Source: Jacaranda mimosifolia (taxonomy: Eukaryota > Streptophyta > Magnoliopsida > Lamiales > Bignoniaceae). Taken from it: DNA of 64,000 bases. Location: positions 31,589,404 through 31,653,403 of the forward strand of contig CM032122.1 in NCBI GenBank assembly GCA_018894105.1, written 5' to 3'. Position numbers and translations under genes: made by a program. The notes below the pieces were generated by a model. It had not been told where the DNA came from. It was given only the letters and a program-made list of their open reading frames with translations, and ran no database searches. Within the stretch, counting starts at the first letter, position 1. Every line of letters starts with the position of its first letter. Positions 47,182 through 60,228 of this stretch are shown one piece after another.

Positions 47182-49733
47182 CTAGCGCAATAAGGATGCA
47201 AAATGAACACCAAGAGTTGGCAAGTACCTTGGATTAATTCTATTATTTTTAAGGTTAAACTGTCTAAGATTGTTTTTTTTATTTAGGGACCCCGCGCCTT
47301 CAGCATGAGCACCTCGAGCACCCTCTTCAATGCCTTGGTTGAGTTCGTCACTTGAGGGGATCATAACTACCATAGGGCTGGGCACCACCGGGGTAGGTTG
47401 AACAGCAGCAGCCATTGGTCGAGAAGGCCCTTCCTCACCGACCAAGAAGTCACTCCCGAGCGGCGAAAGGTATTCAGCGGCACTGACCATGCCGTCCTGA
47501 ATCTCAAATGCAAAGTTATTCACAAAAACAAACTCCTTTGCCTCATCAACCAGCTTCTTTGCCACCTCAGCCCTCTTTTTTTGCGCTTCGGTCAGTGGCT
47601 CGGCAGAAGGAGCCTATGCGGCTCCCTTTTCAGCATTGGCCTTGTTGGGCTCAGGATACATCTACAACTATTCTCCAGGATGGGGCTAATGCGATCTTTA
47701 TCCTCTGCTCGAAAAGCATAGCCCAAATACTCCAGCTGTTTGATTGCTTTGTCGAACGCATTCTTGGTGTCATCCGAAGAAAAGACAACACTTACTTCCT
47801 GGAATGCCAAGCACAGCATGAACTGTTGTACGGTTTTTCGCCGCATCAAAGGCAACTTCTTGTAGAATTCAGCTCGAGCTTCCTAAATCGCCGTATTACG
47901 CCTTGATGTTTGACAAGAGTTATAGCCATGTTGTGCATCCACTCTGGCATGATTCAGCAGCTCATCCATCCTTTTCTTTTCGGTGATAGCGGCAACCAGC
48001 TGGCTATCCTTCATTTCGAGCTAGTTATTGAGCTCCTCGACCTATTTGGTCAGTTCCTCGACCCTTCTCTGCGAAGACTTGAGCTAAGCTTTCAGCGTCT
48101 CCAAATTTCTGACCTTCTGCAGGTACTCATGGTTGGCCAGAGCCAGCTCTAATCTCCTATAAAAATGGTAGCCTGATTGGCTTACCTAAAAAATAAAAAA
48201 TATTGATGAGCAAATAGTGCTCAACCAACAATTAACAAAAAAAAAAACAAAAAACAAACAAAACATTCGACGAGACAAACTTATCGACTAGATCCTTACC
48301 ATGTTTGAATGACAAGCCAGAGCTCTGAGTGCAGCATCCTAGCTCAGCTCCATGAGTTTCTTCTGGTCGGATGCGAACAACCCGACCATCATCACCTTTA
48401 AAGGGGCGGCCCCGGTCGACCCTATAGTCTCCATAGAGTACAAGTTGTGCACAGCCATACTCGATTCCATCTTGAATCAGGGCAATGACAGCTTTGGCAA
48501 GTAGAACAGCACGTCATCCCTATGCCATCTGAACAGATCATGCCCAGACGGCTGGCCCAACCCCGCATCCTTCCCTTTGCCCTTCTCGATTATAGTTCTC
48601 TTCGGAGCAGTTCCGGCCTGCTCAACTATTGGCCTCTTGCCTCGACCGGCAGGGTTGCTCCTGGTAGTCGCCACAGGTTGAGCTAGTAATAGAGTAGGTG
48701 ACGACGATGGCATCAGTGTCATTGCCTTGGGCTGCGCCACTGGGACCAGAGCTGCCCTTCGCCAAGCATTGCAGCTTGACAATGTTGCTCATCCCTCTAG
48801 GCCCTGGCCAAAGCTTCTGCTCGTGCACGATTCATAGTCTCGTCTTGATCTGCCAACAAAGCAAACAATAAAAGCTCAGAGTCAAACAAAAAGATTAATA
48901 CAAGTAAACAAACTAATAAAAAATCGACAGCACTAGCTACCTAGTCGATCGCCTACTGGCAAGTCCAGCTGAGCTGGCGATAAGCCAGCTAACACCAAAC
49001 TCCTCTCCTCAATAAACACCGAGGCCTCCACCTAACTAAACTTGACCAAGTCCCAGATGAATGTATTGGGCTAGGTCGGAGTTAAATTACCCGGCATCTC
49101 GACATGCCCCATCCATCATCCCTTCGAAATATTAAAGTCCCCAATAACTCGAACATATAGACAATATTTTTTCCACTCCTGGCCATAGGAGAAGGATGGG
49201 GTGACAAGAAATTTTCCGTGGGGTCGAGCAGTGAGGTAATAAAAACTTGACTCTTCAGTGCTACCCAACTTTCGGGACATGGAGAGGTGAAACATGTTGG
49301 AAAAATTTGCGAAAGATGATGGCTGGTCGAATATGTGTATCAAGACAACAAAACTATATATCGTAGAAAAGCAATTTGGCAGTAGCTAGGTTATACATAC
49401 TTCTAAACCCCTTAGCAGCTCAACTATAGGTCCAGCTAAGGGAAACCTACGGCCACCTCGAAAAGCCTCCTCAAACACGATTATACATCCGACCGGAGGT
49501 CAATGCATTCTATCAGAAGGTCCAGGTACTATGAGTTCATACTCCGTGGGGACATGGTACACCTTTCTAATACGTGCCAGATCAACATGAGTTATCTTAG
49601 ATACTATCTTACTATGGTGGTCGGGGGTGAATAGTCGACCACACAATGCTGGGACTTGACTTGGCCCAGCACCACCCTCTCCAACAGTGTGATCACTACT
49701 CGAACTGCTGGAGCTTGAGCTATCGCTCAACAA
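47182..49733 (-). pseudogene. Antisense ORF of the Tat gypsy (putative 'gypsy-type transposon' protein)
   Basis: Minus-strand coding opposite to gag-pol. It starts at 49733 with MLSDSSSSSSSSSDHTVG, then ITHVDLARIRKVYHVPTEYE and VPGPSDRM. After a stop it continues in 49343-49116 (ANFSNMFHLSM, SFYYLTARPHGKF), 48828-48477 and 47855-47182 (VVFSSDDTKNAFDKAIKQLE; EAKEFVFVNNFAFEIQDGM). This resembles the plant 'putative gypsy type transposon' domain family (PF04195), found as an antisense ORF in Tat elements. Its function is unknown. It is interrupted by stops. Confidence 0.75.
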
Positions 49734-50206
49734 GCTACTTGACTCATTTGTTGATCCCCCTCCCCAATCAAAATAAGTGGCCTTACTATCCCTTCCCGAC
49801 TACCCTTAGAATCATATAAGCGTTGCATTTCTTAAACAATGGAAGAACTTAAATAAAACTGAGGAAAAGACTTACATGGTTTCGACGACGTCTAGGGCAC
49901 AAAACAATCGCAGAAAAGGCAGTTGGCTCAGAATTTGATCAGATACAGAGTGGTAAAAGTAAAAATGAAGACTTTAACCACGCCTATTTATAGGCATCTA
50001 AGCACGGAAACCCCAAGCATCTGTAATAATGGCGTAACTGTCGTTTAGCGCTCCGCATGGCATGGTGTAATCAGCGTATTAAATGCGTTAAACCCAAGTC
50101 AACTTTTAAAAATCCTCATCAACTGGTCCTCATATCTTCGCAGCAAAATACTCCCCAATCTTTCTCATCGACTATCTCGTTCAGAATTCGGAAGTGGGGG
50201 CACTTA

Positions 50207-51016
50207 TGATATAGGATAGCCCAATAAGCCCAGCCCAAAGACTATCGACCTAAGAGTACATCATCAAGCCCATCTTATCCTCCGACCCCAATCAAGTTGT
50301 CGACCCTGGTCAACCTCTCACACCTTTTTTTCGACGGTACACTGAGCAACACTGGTGTCATGTGCCTAGGTCATAACTCAAGCGCAGACGTTCGACCCAT
50401 TCAACCAGAGTATTCGACTGTCTCTTCTACCAGTCGTTTAACCTCACCCTGAGGTCGATCTGTATGTAGACCAGTGAGATCGAATCGCTGTGGGATCCTT
50501 TCTCTGCCGCATTAAATGCCCTGACAGGCGACATGCCTCTGCATCAATGATGCGTGCCACCCCAGTACCGCATATACTGCCACACCAGGCAAGGGGTACG
50601 CCTCCAGTGTACTATTTAGTCCATGAAAGCTAGAGATAAAGCCACCTGGAATAGTATAAGAATATGTGATGACCTAAAGCCCTTCATGCAAGGACAAGAG
50701 CCCTTTCTACATGCTAAGGGCATCTCAGACAAATCCCTCGCTTAGGGAAGGCTATAAATACCCCCCTTTCTAGCCTCACTAGAGGTATGTCATTATATAC
50801 TACAAAGCCCTCACTCTGCTGCTCATTTTATCTGGTCATTCTCTTATTGACTTGAGCGTTGGAGTGTCATAGCCGAGGACACCTCGGCTAGCCTGATGTT
50901 TGTTCGTGGATGCAGGACTCAGCCAAGGTATCTATAGAGCTCATTTACTCAACCAGGTAGATCGATCCACCCAGATTCCATCTCAATCCAGTTATATCCA
51001 GTTTTTACCCTCATCA
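50207..51016 (+). repeat. 3' LTR of Tat gypsy
   Basis: 810 bp. Ends CCTCATCA before CTACC. See the left LTR. Confidence 0.95.
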
Positions 51017-51021
51017 CTACC

Positions 51022-51867
51022 CTACCTCAAGAGTAATATGGGAATTTATCATCTCTCCCACCCACTTTCTTGCCTTCTGGAACCTGGACCAATTTAATTG
51101 GATCAGAAAAAACATGTCACAACATTGTTGTAATATCATCCAACAAAAAATTCAATGGCCTCTTATATTCATCTTTACACTTTGGTTGATTTGGAAAGCT
51201 AGAAATAAATTCATTTCATGGTAAATTGATTCACAAAGGGAAGTTGCACTTCAAGTTTCCAACTTTGCTAGGGACTTGGCTAGTACTCTCAATGAGCTAA
51301 AGCTAAAATGCTCTTTAAAATTTGTTGAGTTGAAATAGGAAAAGCCAAGGAAAGGATGGTACAAGCTTAACACTAATGAGAGTGTTTTTTCAAAAGACAA
51401 GTCTGTTGCAGGAAGAGGTGTGGTGAGGAATGATCAAGGGGAATAGATTTTGGGATTCAGTTGGAAGTTTGGGAATTGCACCATAACAGAAGCTGAACTC
51501 CTAGCAATCAGAGAGGGATTAGAGATGGCCTGGGAAAGAAGACTTCAGAAAATTCAAGTTGAGAGTGACTCCATGGTTGCCATCCTCTTAATTCACAAAG
51601 CTGACACAACAACCTATCCTTTGGGGAACATCATTGACGACTGTAGAAATCTTCTTAACAAGCCATGAGAATGTCAGGTTGGACACGTTCACAAAGAAAG
51701 AAATAAATGTGCAGATGCCACGACTAGATTGGGCATGATTTGATTGAAAGGAAAAAGATATGGGAAGAATCTCCATGGGAAGCCTTATTCCGCTGGAAGG
51801 AAGATTTTTCAATACATGAATGATTTGTTTGAACTCTATCTTATGTACCAAAAAAAAAAAAAAAAAA
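51022..51867 (+). pseudogene. LINE RNase H and 3' end
   Basis: Continues the split LINE: WPLIFIFTLWLIWKARNKF, then RNase H with GWYKLNTNESVFSKD, AGRGVVRNDQGE (stop), TEAELLAIREGLEMAWERR, VESDSMVAILLI and VGHVHKERNKCADA. The Asp-Glu-Asp pattern of RNase H can be followed, with Asn replacing the usual first Asp (LNTNE for NxDG). It ends in a 3' UTR and poly(A). Confidence 0.85.
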
Positions 51868-52109
51868 GTGTCTAAAACTAAGAAATTGAACATAATTTTC
51901 TCTTTGTTTCATGATATATTGAATGATTGATCAAATCAACCAGGATCAACTGAATATGGAACGGAAAACAAGTTTTGAGTTTCATCAAATGAATAAGAGA
52001 TTTCCTATTCCTATCATGTGGGTGCCCTCTTGATAGCGGTCTCGGGTACCTACTAGGCACCCTGCGTCAGAGGTCTGGGTGCATGAGGGGTGCTTGGCAT
52101 TGAGGAATT

Positions 52110-52142
<33 letters not shown>

Positions 52143-52928
52143 CTTTTTGTTGAATCTGCAATGACAGGATTTCTTCAACAATTATGTTGGGTTTCAAAGA
52201 ATTTTTTAAGTAATGAAGCATGAGGAGTACTTCAACATGCTCATGAAGCAAAAGTGATTGCAAGCGGTAAGTGAGATAAGATTGTTTTGGGGTGGCATTG
52301 AGCCCCCTTCTTTGTATCTTCATTAGTTTGCCTTATGTGAAGTAGATGTCCTAATGGAGGGAGATTGTTATTTTCGTACTCAAGTTGAGCATAGATCGAG
52401 TATTGAGACGAGAATGAGAGTATTTATAATCTTCTGAGAGGCTTCATAGTAAGTGCATGACGACATATGAAGTCGCCAACCTTACAGACTTTTACTTAAA
52501 TATTTTCTAAGTGCTGGAGTGTTGCCACCTTTAAGGTGGACTTTCTTCGCTTAATAATGTAGGTATCTTCCAAGATAAAACCATGCACCACTACTAACTT
52601 TATTAAGATTAATTGCAACACTATTCGACTCTAAACCTATCGTGCCAAGTAGCCCGTGGCTCAATACGGGAGGTTAGGAGTTTGAATCATAATGAACTTC
52701 TAATTTGCATGTGTATAAATAATAATAAAAAGAAAACTTTGGATCCTATCGTTGTTTGATTTTATTTTTATTCTTATTTTTAATTTTTGGCATTTGTAGA
52801 AGTTAAAAAATTAATCATAATACTAAAATAAAAATGAGATTATATTTGAATAATTTATCTAAAAAAAATGATTAAAGTATGTCATAGTTAAAAATTGAGG
52901 TGATTCATATTGTATGCTTAAAAAGATG

Positions 52929-53105
52929 TTTTTTTTTTGTTTTTTTTTTTTCGAGAAAAGTGGAACTATCATTCAAGAAGAATCAAGGGCCAAAGCACGG
53001 CCAATAACATCTGAGTCAAGTGCATGTGAATGGTACAACAAGTAAGCCTTTTAAGTAAGATAATGAGCACATTTGTTAGCATTGCGGCGAACATGAAATG
53101 TGTAT
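52929..53105 (-). mobile_element. 3' tail fragment of a LINE
   Basis: On minus the sequence runs from FHVRRNANKCAHYLT, the end of a LINE RNase H, through a short 3' UTR to a poly(A) tail (poly(T) on plus at 52929-52951). Absent from unit A. Confidence 0.65.
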
Positions 53106-53367
53106 ATTTTAATTGTTTTGAAATGATAGTGATACATTATATCTAATCAAATTTGGATTTGGTTGATATGATAAAGGAATGACAGGCCAAAATTAAGAGA
53201 AATTAAAAATAAAAATAATTGATCTTTTCAATAAAAATATATATAAATTGATGGTTTTTTGTTTTCTAATAGTTTTGAAAATGAAACCGAATTTGAAAAC
53301 ACAAACAAATAGCATTATAATGTCCATCCCAATCTCAACCCATTGGACTAGGAACCTAAGTCTAGTA

Positions 53368-53668
53368 AAATTATAAGGCTATCAACGGGTCATATTTGGA
53401 TTAAATCACTTTATCCGAATTTAATTTTAATTATCAAAATTCATATTCAAATTCAACTCGATATCTTATAGAATTTTTGTTAGTCAATATAATATTCAAA
53501 TGCGATGAATATTCAGAATTCGGTCAAAAAATTCGACTCAATTTAATATTTTTTTATTTATAATCGAATTTAATTCATTGAAGATTTCATCGATTAAACA
53601 TCTTAATATTCAAACCAAATTTAAGTTGAATTTAAATTAAAATTCAATTCATTCACAACCATACCTCC
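53368..53668. mobile_element. Possible hAT-like MITE
   Basis: The left end AAGGCTATCAACGGGTC and the inverted right end GGTATGGTTGTGAATG are roughly alike, and the interior is rich in 'aattcaa..cgaat' repeats. Unit A lacks it. No convincing TSD was found. Confidence 0.3.
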
Positions 53669-54823
53669 AATAACGCAATTTAGTCAAACATAACTTGGTC
53701 CAATTCTTCCATCCAAGAAGATCCCCTCGGGACTTGCCACACTGATGATTTTGGTCCATCATGACCTTCGTTAGACCCAATTTGCATGTGCCACATTTAG
53801 GAGGCCCTTCTCGTCGCGGAAGTTTGTTAACCTTCTACTATGGTAGTTAGTAACTAAATATTAATTTATAAATAGTGGCTAGCTATCTATTAAGTGCACA
53901 AGTTTTGGACTAGAAGGTTAACAACCTAGCTTAGTATCTCAATTTTTATTTATATATAGGGCGTTCATTATAGCACAAAATAATATTTCTATCTTTTGCT
54001 ATCTATGAAAACGCTTTAAGTGTCTTATTTTATATTTTAACTTAACGTATATATTTAATATATCTGATCTCCAGTCAATTATTTAATATATCAGTTTCCC
54101 TATGTCTATTATGTTAAGTTCTATTAATTTGACTATTCCAATTCTAAAATTTCTTAAATGTTTTTTTTAATATTTGATTCAAGTAATTAATAAGATTTTC
54201 AACTTAGAACTCCCTTGGCATCTCCATAATAATTTATTTATAGCAAAAGCTAAAAGTTGACATTTCATGTAATTGTTCGAAGGCCTTGACAAGTAAAACT
54301 CATTCACTACTAATTAACTGTATTTTTAAAATGAGAAATAATAGAAAAATATAAAGGTTGTTTTTCAAAAGTTATACTTTTGATTCCAAAAGTATATCTA
54401 TTTCAAAGGGAAACATGTCTCCTTAAAAGAGGTCTATGAAATCATATAACTATATATTTCTTTATAATTTGAAAAAGAATATAGAAAATTTTAAAAGTTA
54501 TATATCTTGTATTACAATATATACTTTCACATACTTCATCTAATTTAAAGTTTTACAAAGACTTTGAGTAATTATATTAAGTAGGGTGATTGTAGAAAAT
54601 TTTGAGTTCGTATAAGTTTTTGGTCGTAAAAATTCTTGTCAAGTGCATATATTAAAGGTTTTTGAAGATTTTTTATATCTTATGGATAGGCGTCGACTTG
54701 AATTTATATCTGAATAAATCCTACTCTAGAGAAAATGCAATTTTTTGCATAGTTTAAATCGAATTTGTCGTTTTCATTCATTCTACTATTTAATATTTTA
54801 ATATATATACACACACACACACA

Positions 54824-57800
54824 CTAGCATTATTTCCCGTGCTATGCACGGATTCTTTAAAATTACTATATATTATAATTATTGAATTATAAATATAACT
54901 AAAATAATAATATAAAAATAAAAATATTGCAAAAATATCAAGTAATTAGTAAAATTAAATTTAAAGTTTTAAAATTTAGTATTTAAAAGTTTGCAAAATA
55001 AAACGACATCTTATATACATTATGTCATAAAAAATAAATTTAAAAAATTTTCAGCAAGAAGTTAAATTTTTTTTTAAAAACATTCAAAAATTAAAATCTA
55101 TGAATATGATTATGTACTTTATTAAAAAAAGAGAAAATATTATGCGATCAAAAGCTAATAGATAGTTGCATTAAAAAATAAAAATATATGAGAATGATAT
55201 AGAACGCAAGATTGATGAATTGAAAGTTGTTTGAAAAATTTTTAAATTATAATATTTTAAGATTATTTTAGACTTAAAAGAGAATGAGTATATATTAAAT
55301 TAAAACTTAAAATATAAAAAATTAAATAATATATTAGTTGCCAAGCATTAGAATTTTTTTTTAATTTTAGTTTTTGATTAAAAATCAATTAAGTCAAGAC
55401 AAAACTATGATAGCAAAGATAAAAAAAAATAATAATAAATTAAAATGAATATATAAAATAATTACAAAGTTAAGATTAATATTAGTATATAAGTTTATAC
55501 AAACCTTTTAATTTGACTCACAGCTTAGTTATCAAATTATTAAATGAAGAAAAAAGTTTAATATTAGTAATGCAAAATTAAAATCATAGTAAATTGATGA
55601 AGTCATTATAAGCTGAAAATTAATTTTAAATAGGAATTAGTAGTAGGATATGAGGATGAAATTATAATGTAAAATAAAATATGAAAAAAGAAATTATTAT
55701 ATTCATTCTCAATTTTTTGTATGAATGTAATTGGATCTTCATATTATATTTCGCAAATGGAAAAAAAAAAAGTGAATAATAAAAAAAGTTGTTAACCTTT
55801 CCAACAATCAAAATTAAAAAAAAATAAAAAATATATATATACATATATATTTTGATAGACTAAATAATGTCTAGAGTTATAAACTTAAAAAGTTAATAGG
55901 TGTATTTTCTATTAAAATAACCATCTCATAATTTTTTTAAATATATCAAAAATGATCTAAGAATATATATTAATGTAGTATATAAAAGTTTTAAAAAGAA
56001 TTTGAATTATATATATTTATACATACATAATTACAAATATATGAATATAAAATAAAATTAAATGACATACTTCCAAAATTATAAATATTCAAAAAGTGAA
56101 ATAAATTTTAAAAATATTAAAACAGAAAATAGATCTCATCTTATAAAACTATAAACTTAGATGAGCAAAAAAAAAAAAAGTAAATTAAAAAATAAACTAT
56201 AAAATTTAACAAACTTGATTAAAAAAATGAGTAAAAGTATGCTAAACGTATAATAATTTAAATAAAATAAAAATTAATTGACAAAATTTATCAATAATTA
56301 AGAAGAAAAACGTAACTAATAAAAATTAAATTAAATTAAAAATATTAAGCGCAATTAATGGATTTCATAATAAATGAATTGATAACATAAACTAAGTAGT
56401 AAACAAAAAAGATATATAAATTACAAATTTAATAGTAATAAAAGTTAAATGATAGACTTTATTTAGGTTGAAAAAAAAATTATAACGCCCCATCATATCT
56501 CAGGATAGCACCTAAGGTAAGATGCCACTCAATTAAATCTTAAATAATAAGCCATAAGCAAGCAATAGGCCCAAAATTAAAATTTTCAAAACTTATCAGA
56601 GACAACAGCAAAATTCGTCTAAAACAGACCTTGACAAAATACTAAATACATGCCATGTTCATTTCTTAACACTCAACAAAGCATATACATAATTTAGGTT
56701 GTCATTGTCAATCCTAACATATCACAACATCTCAAAATCCAATCTTAATACTCAAATGACTCCATATATATTCAACACCTGATCTATTAGAAAAATATTT
56801 ATGTCCAACCCGAATGTCCGAGTTCATCACCTATTCATGTCTAAAAAAAATCAAAATAGTACAAGAGGGTAAGTCCTAAGGACTTAGTGAGGGAAAAGAA
56901 AACGACGAGAGTCAAGGGAAAGCTATCAAGATACAACAATTAATAAACAAATTCGGTAATAAGCACGACTTTTCAAATCAAATCAACAATGTAATATAGT
57001 ACACATGATCACAAGTTTAATAGACTGTTGGTCATTCCAACCTTATTACTCCCAGATCAACATGTAACCACTAATACCGGTACGATATAGTATAGACAAG
57101 ATTTCCTTATTGCTCCATTGCTCGAGCACTCAACTTGGCGGGTAATAATTTATTTTTATATGGCATGGTTGACCGCATGTTGGATCCTATCACTCACAGT
57201 TTGCTTCTTCCAGCTACCTGTAAGTCAAGATCGCAGGTGGGTACTAGCCGTAAGGCTTGTCTTCGTCGGTCCATTTTGCCCTGTCGTCTTCCGGACCTAG
57301 TCCCTAGGCCCAAACCCCCGTGGCAGCCCTCCGAGTGAAAACCACCCATAGCGTCCTATAAGTTAAAATAATATAATGCCAATAGATAAAAATTTAACCT
57401 TTAGAAAATAACATGAATATAATAAGACACAATCTGAACATCCAATATACTATTCGGCAAGGCCATTCTGGAATAATAATCCAAGCATTCTGTTGGGATT
57501 GGCACTCGACCGATACAATCGATAATCAAGTATGTTGTCAAGGCCAAATAACTAATATATAGAATGAATTTAACATGCCAACAAGATTTCTTGAACAATC
57601 AACACATTTATAAGAAGTGAACAAGTAATACAAGGTTAGCCGGCAAGGCTGTAGGGTACAAGGGATAGAATCGAATAATAGAATAAAAGTTCTGGACACT
57701 AGAACATAAACAAGCAATACCCCTAACAGGGGGTATACATTAGAAATAGATAACAATCGAAATTTCAAATAATATACGAATTTTCAACAAGTACAATACA

Positions 57801-60016
57801 GAAATAAAAACCCTCACAGGTGTTTATCACAACAATAGATAGGTATGAGAAAGGTGCCAGATTAGCAGACCCTCACCTCCGTAGTCTCAGAAAACTGAAA
57901 CCTCAATTAGCAATCTACTGGTATGCGGGACCTACTCCTTTGTCACCTAACCAAAGGAATAAATCCACAATCAAAATCCCTATTAAACCTTAATAACCTC
58001 CATTAATTACAACCTTATTATTAACAGTCTAAAATCAGTAACTACCCAATTAACCTCGGTATAAGATTTCGTCCGAAATTATCATTAGAAATACTCCTAA
58101 TAATGCCGCTAATTTATTATCAGTTATAGGGTTCTTAGCAATACGAGCAATAGATATAATCAATTTTTTAATTATCAATATTAACCTCATATCAGTGTCC
58201 CAAATCATCAATAATAGGCTAATTAGCTCAATAATCTAATTATTGTCATTTAGGTCTCAAATCCATAAATTTAGGGTTTGATTGCTTAATTAACTCAAAA
58301 TTATCATATAATATGACATATCTGGGTCCACTAAACTATATAATCATACATGCATACACATGTCTTGCTTCCTAAAGCATAATCTCTGATATGGCTATAT
58401 ATATATATACATATATCATAATACAAAATCTTAAGAATAACAAAATGGTACAAGATCTTTAATCCCCAAACTCCAACTTTTATCCAATATCTCTCAACCA
58501 GAACCTTGAAACCTCAAACCGAGAGCACTGCCACGATCGTTGCGTCGAGGAGAAGTTTCTGCATTAACACTACCGCCGCGTTGCCACAATACACCGTTGC
58601 CGGAAAAGGCTAACACCACTACAAAAAGATGCACCTCTGCTCAACTAACCAAATTCCCAACTCAATTTCACTAATCTCCGCATAATTGAGGTCCAATTGT
58701 AGCTCTAAAGTAACAGCGCCACTGTCTACCACCGCATTTATTTTCTTCAATTTTGTCGCCGGAGTCGAGCGAAACTTTACCCAAGGCTATCGTGATGTTC
58801 ACTGAGCTGAGTACTACTAGAAACACAACCTAGAATTCAGCTTCTGTCGTCAGTGAAGTCGCGCCACCCACTCCGTTGTGACCATGGCTTTGATATCAAT
58901 TTTTCGATGGCCCACATGTTATCTCAGGCTGCATGCTACTCCGGTGAGTTCCTAACAGGGTAGGGAGTGATTTGGTTGGGTTAGTTTGGGAGTTCTTGCC
59001 GTCGCCGGAAGAATCATCAGAGGAGGAAAGGAGGGGTGAGTGGGTGAGAATGAGAAGAAAATGTAGGGGAATTTGTATTTAAAGGAAATTTTTAGAAATC
59101 TAAAATTGGCCCTTAGAATTTTTACCTTTGTTTCGATTAAGTCCTTGAAGTTTGCTGACTCTTTAATCGAGTCCCACAAATGTTTTAGTGCCTTATTTCA
59201 CCTAGTTGACCAAAAGAAATCCCACTTTGACCCACAAACTTTTAAAGATTGCTCAATAAGTTTCTGCAAATTGCAAATCGACCCCAAAACATTTAAAATT
59301 CTTACAATCAAGTCCTTTTTATTTATTTTTTGAGCCCTAAAATCTGACCAACCCGTACCTTGATTTCTAAATCCTTATTTTCCAAAATACCAAAGTTTGG
59401 GGGTGTTATAAAATTATAGTATTAAAATCCAAAAAATCTCTTTCATCATGTAATATACCTAAAATAAACTAAAAAAAAAATCAAAAAGGTGAACAATAAA
59501 ACCAAATAAACAATAAACACTTTGAATAATGAACTAAAGATGCACACAAAGAGATAGAAGAAAAAAATGTGAGAAAATAAAGAGCACACAAAGAATAAAG
59601 TGAAAAAAAGCTAGAACCTAATAATATAATGAAATGACTTTTAAAAGACTTTATATATAGTGGTATAGGTATAAATTAGTTACTAAAGATAAGAAAAAAT
59701 CATAAAAGACTTATCAAACTACATTGTTGAAATAATCAAAAAATCTTCCACATATTGAAAATAGAGATGGAAAAGATTTTGTACATAAAATAAAATTATA
59801 TTTTGATATTAGAGATAAATAAAGAATATTGTTCTAATCAAGAAAATGATTTCAAAAAATTAGTTGTCTTTAAAAGGAATAAATAATATCAAATTTAAAA
59901 AATAAGAATCCATTTTTAAATTTAATTAAAGAACTTAAAATTCTAAGAATTCAAAATTTGATCAAAATTGCACAATTATGGGTTCCACATCATTGTACTA
60001 TATATGATAGTATAGA
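54824..60016 (-). mobile_element. Helitron H2, reverse orientation
   Basis: Read on minus it starts TCTATACTATCATATATAG after an A (60016) and ends ATGCTAG before T (54824), with the hairpin CCGTGCATAGCACGG close to the end. The 5' 150 bp match H1. It holds the LTR-like insertion 56481-59410; without it the element is about 2.26 kb. No Rep/helicase coding is seen. The AT-rich body contains only chance frames (for example 55662-55844). Confidence 0.78.
56481..59410. mobile_element. Solo-LTR-like insertion in H2
   Basis: 2.93 kb running from TATAACGCCCCATC to GGGGGTGTTATA, with AAAAT before it (56476-56480) and AAAAT or AAATT after it. Inverted terminal GGGGYGTTATA and a 5-bp repeat fit a long terminal repeat of a Ty3/gypsy element left after recombination. 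The whole internal domain is missing. The right end recurs at 1-447. Frames at 57118-57338 and 58952-59333 show no known domain. Confidence 0.55.
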
Positions 60017-60029
60017 TAGATAGATATAT

Positions 60030-60228
60030 TTTAAATTTCGAATGAAAGGAAATTAGAGATAAGATACAATCATTTCGGTTAGAGATAATAATTAACAAAT
60101 AATAAATTTTTTAAAATGAATTAAAATGCTCAAAATTCTAAGAAATTGCCATTTGGTCAAAATTGCACAATTAGAATCAAAATTGCATAATTGTGGATCT
60201 CACACCGTTGTGCTATATATAATAGTAC
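60030..60228 (-). mobile_element. Helitron 5'-end fragment
   Basis: On minus, TACTATTATATATAGCACAACGG (at 60227) and the following ~190 bp match the 5' ends of H1 and H2 ('ccgatatgattgtatctta'-like text included). Only the 5' end is present. Confidence 0.65.

Larger units (their letters stand above)
40395..51016 (+). mobile_element. Ty3/gypsy retrotransposon, Tat type
   Basis: A 10,622-bp element with LTRs of 810 bp each (40395-41204 and 50207-51016), both TGATAT...CCTCATCA, and TSD CTACC (40390-40394 and 51017-51021). Primer site TTTGGTGCCATCTGTGG follows the left LTR and the purine tract GAAGTGGGGGCACTTA precedes the right one. The order gag, protease, RT, RNase H, second RNase H, integrase, then a long 3' region with tandem repeats and an antisense ORF, is characteristic of the Tat lineage. 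Many stops and visible LTR differences indicate an old, inactive copy. Confidence 0.95.
40122..51867 (+). mobile_element. 5'-truncated LINE (split by a gypsy element)
   Basis: The LINE pieces are 40122-40394 and 51022-51867, ending in an 18-A tail (51850-51867). In unit A the flanks meet directly (14270-14275), proving an insertion. Only the 3' end of the LINE is present: the zinc-binding part of the RT C-terminus (IPRRIKIFLWLSQHNSLVT, CSRCGSSSET) and an RNase H. Endonuclease and RT core are missing, the usual result of incomplete reverse transcription. No clear TSD was found. Confidence 0.9.
51868..54823 (+). other. Displaced flank of BAHD copy B, distal block
   Basis: Collinear with 14275-15600 and 18860-20930 of unit A ('gtgtctaaaactaagaaattg', 'ttcctattcctat', 'atgacgac', 'gttagacccaa.ttgcatgtgccac', 'caacttagaactccc'). 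It lacks the long-TIR element, Helitron and hAT of unit A. It carries its own insertions between about 52916 and 53700. It ends in a CA array at about 54809-54823. Confidence 0.85.

Noticed and set aside
57118..57338. Two overlapping short ORFs in the LTR-like repeat
   Set aside because: No domain, and they lie in a non-coding repeat of which a second copy is known only as repeat.
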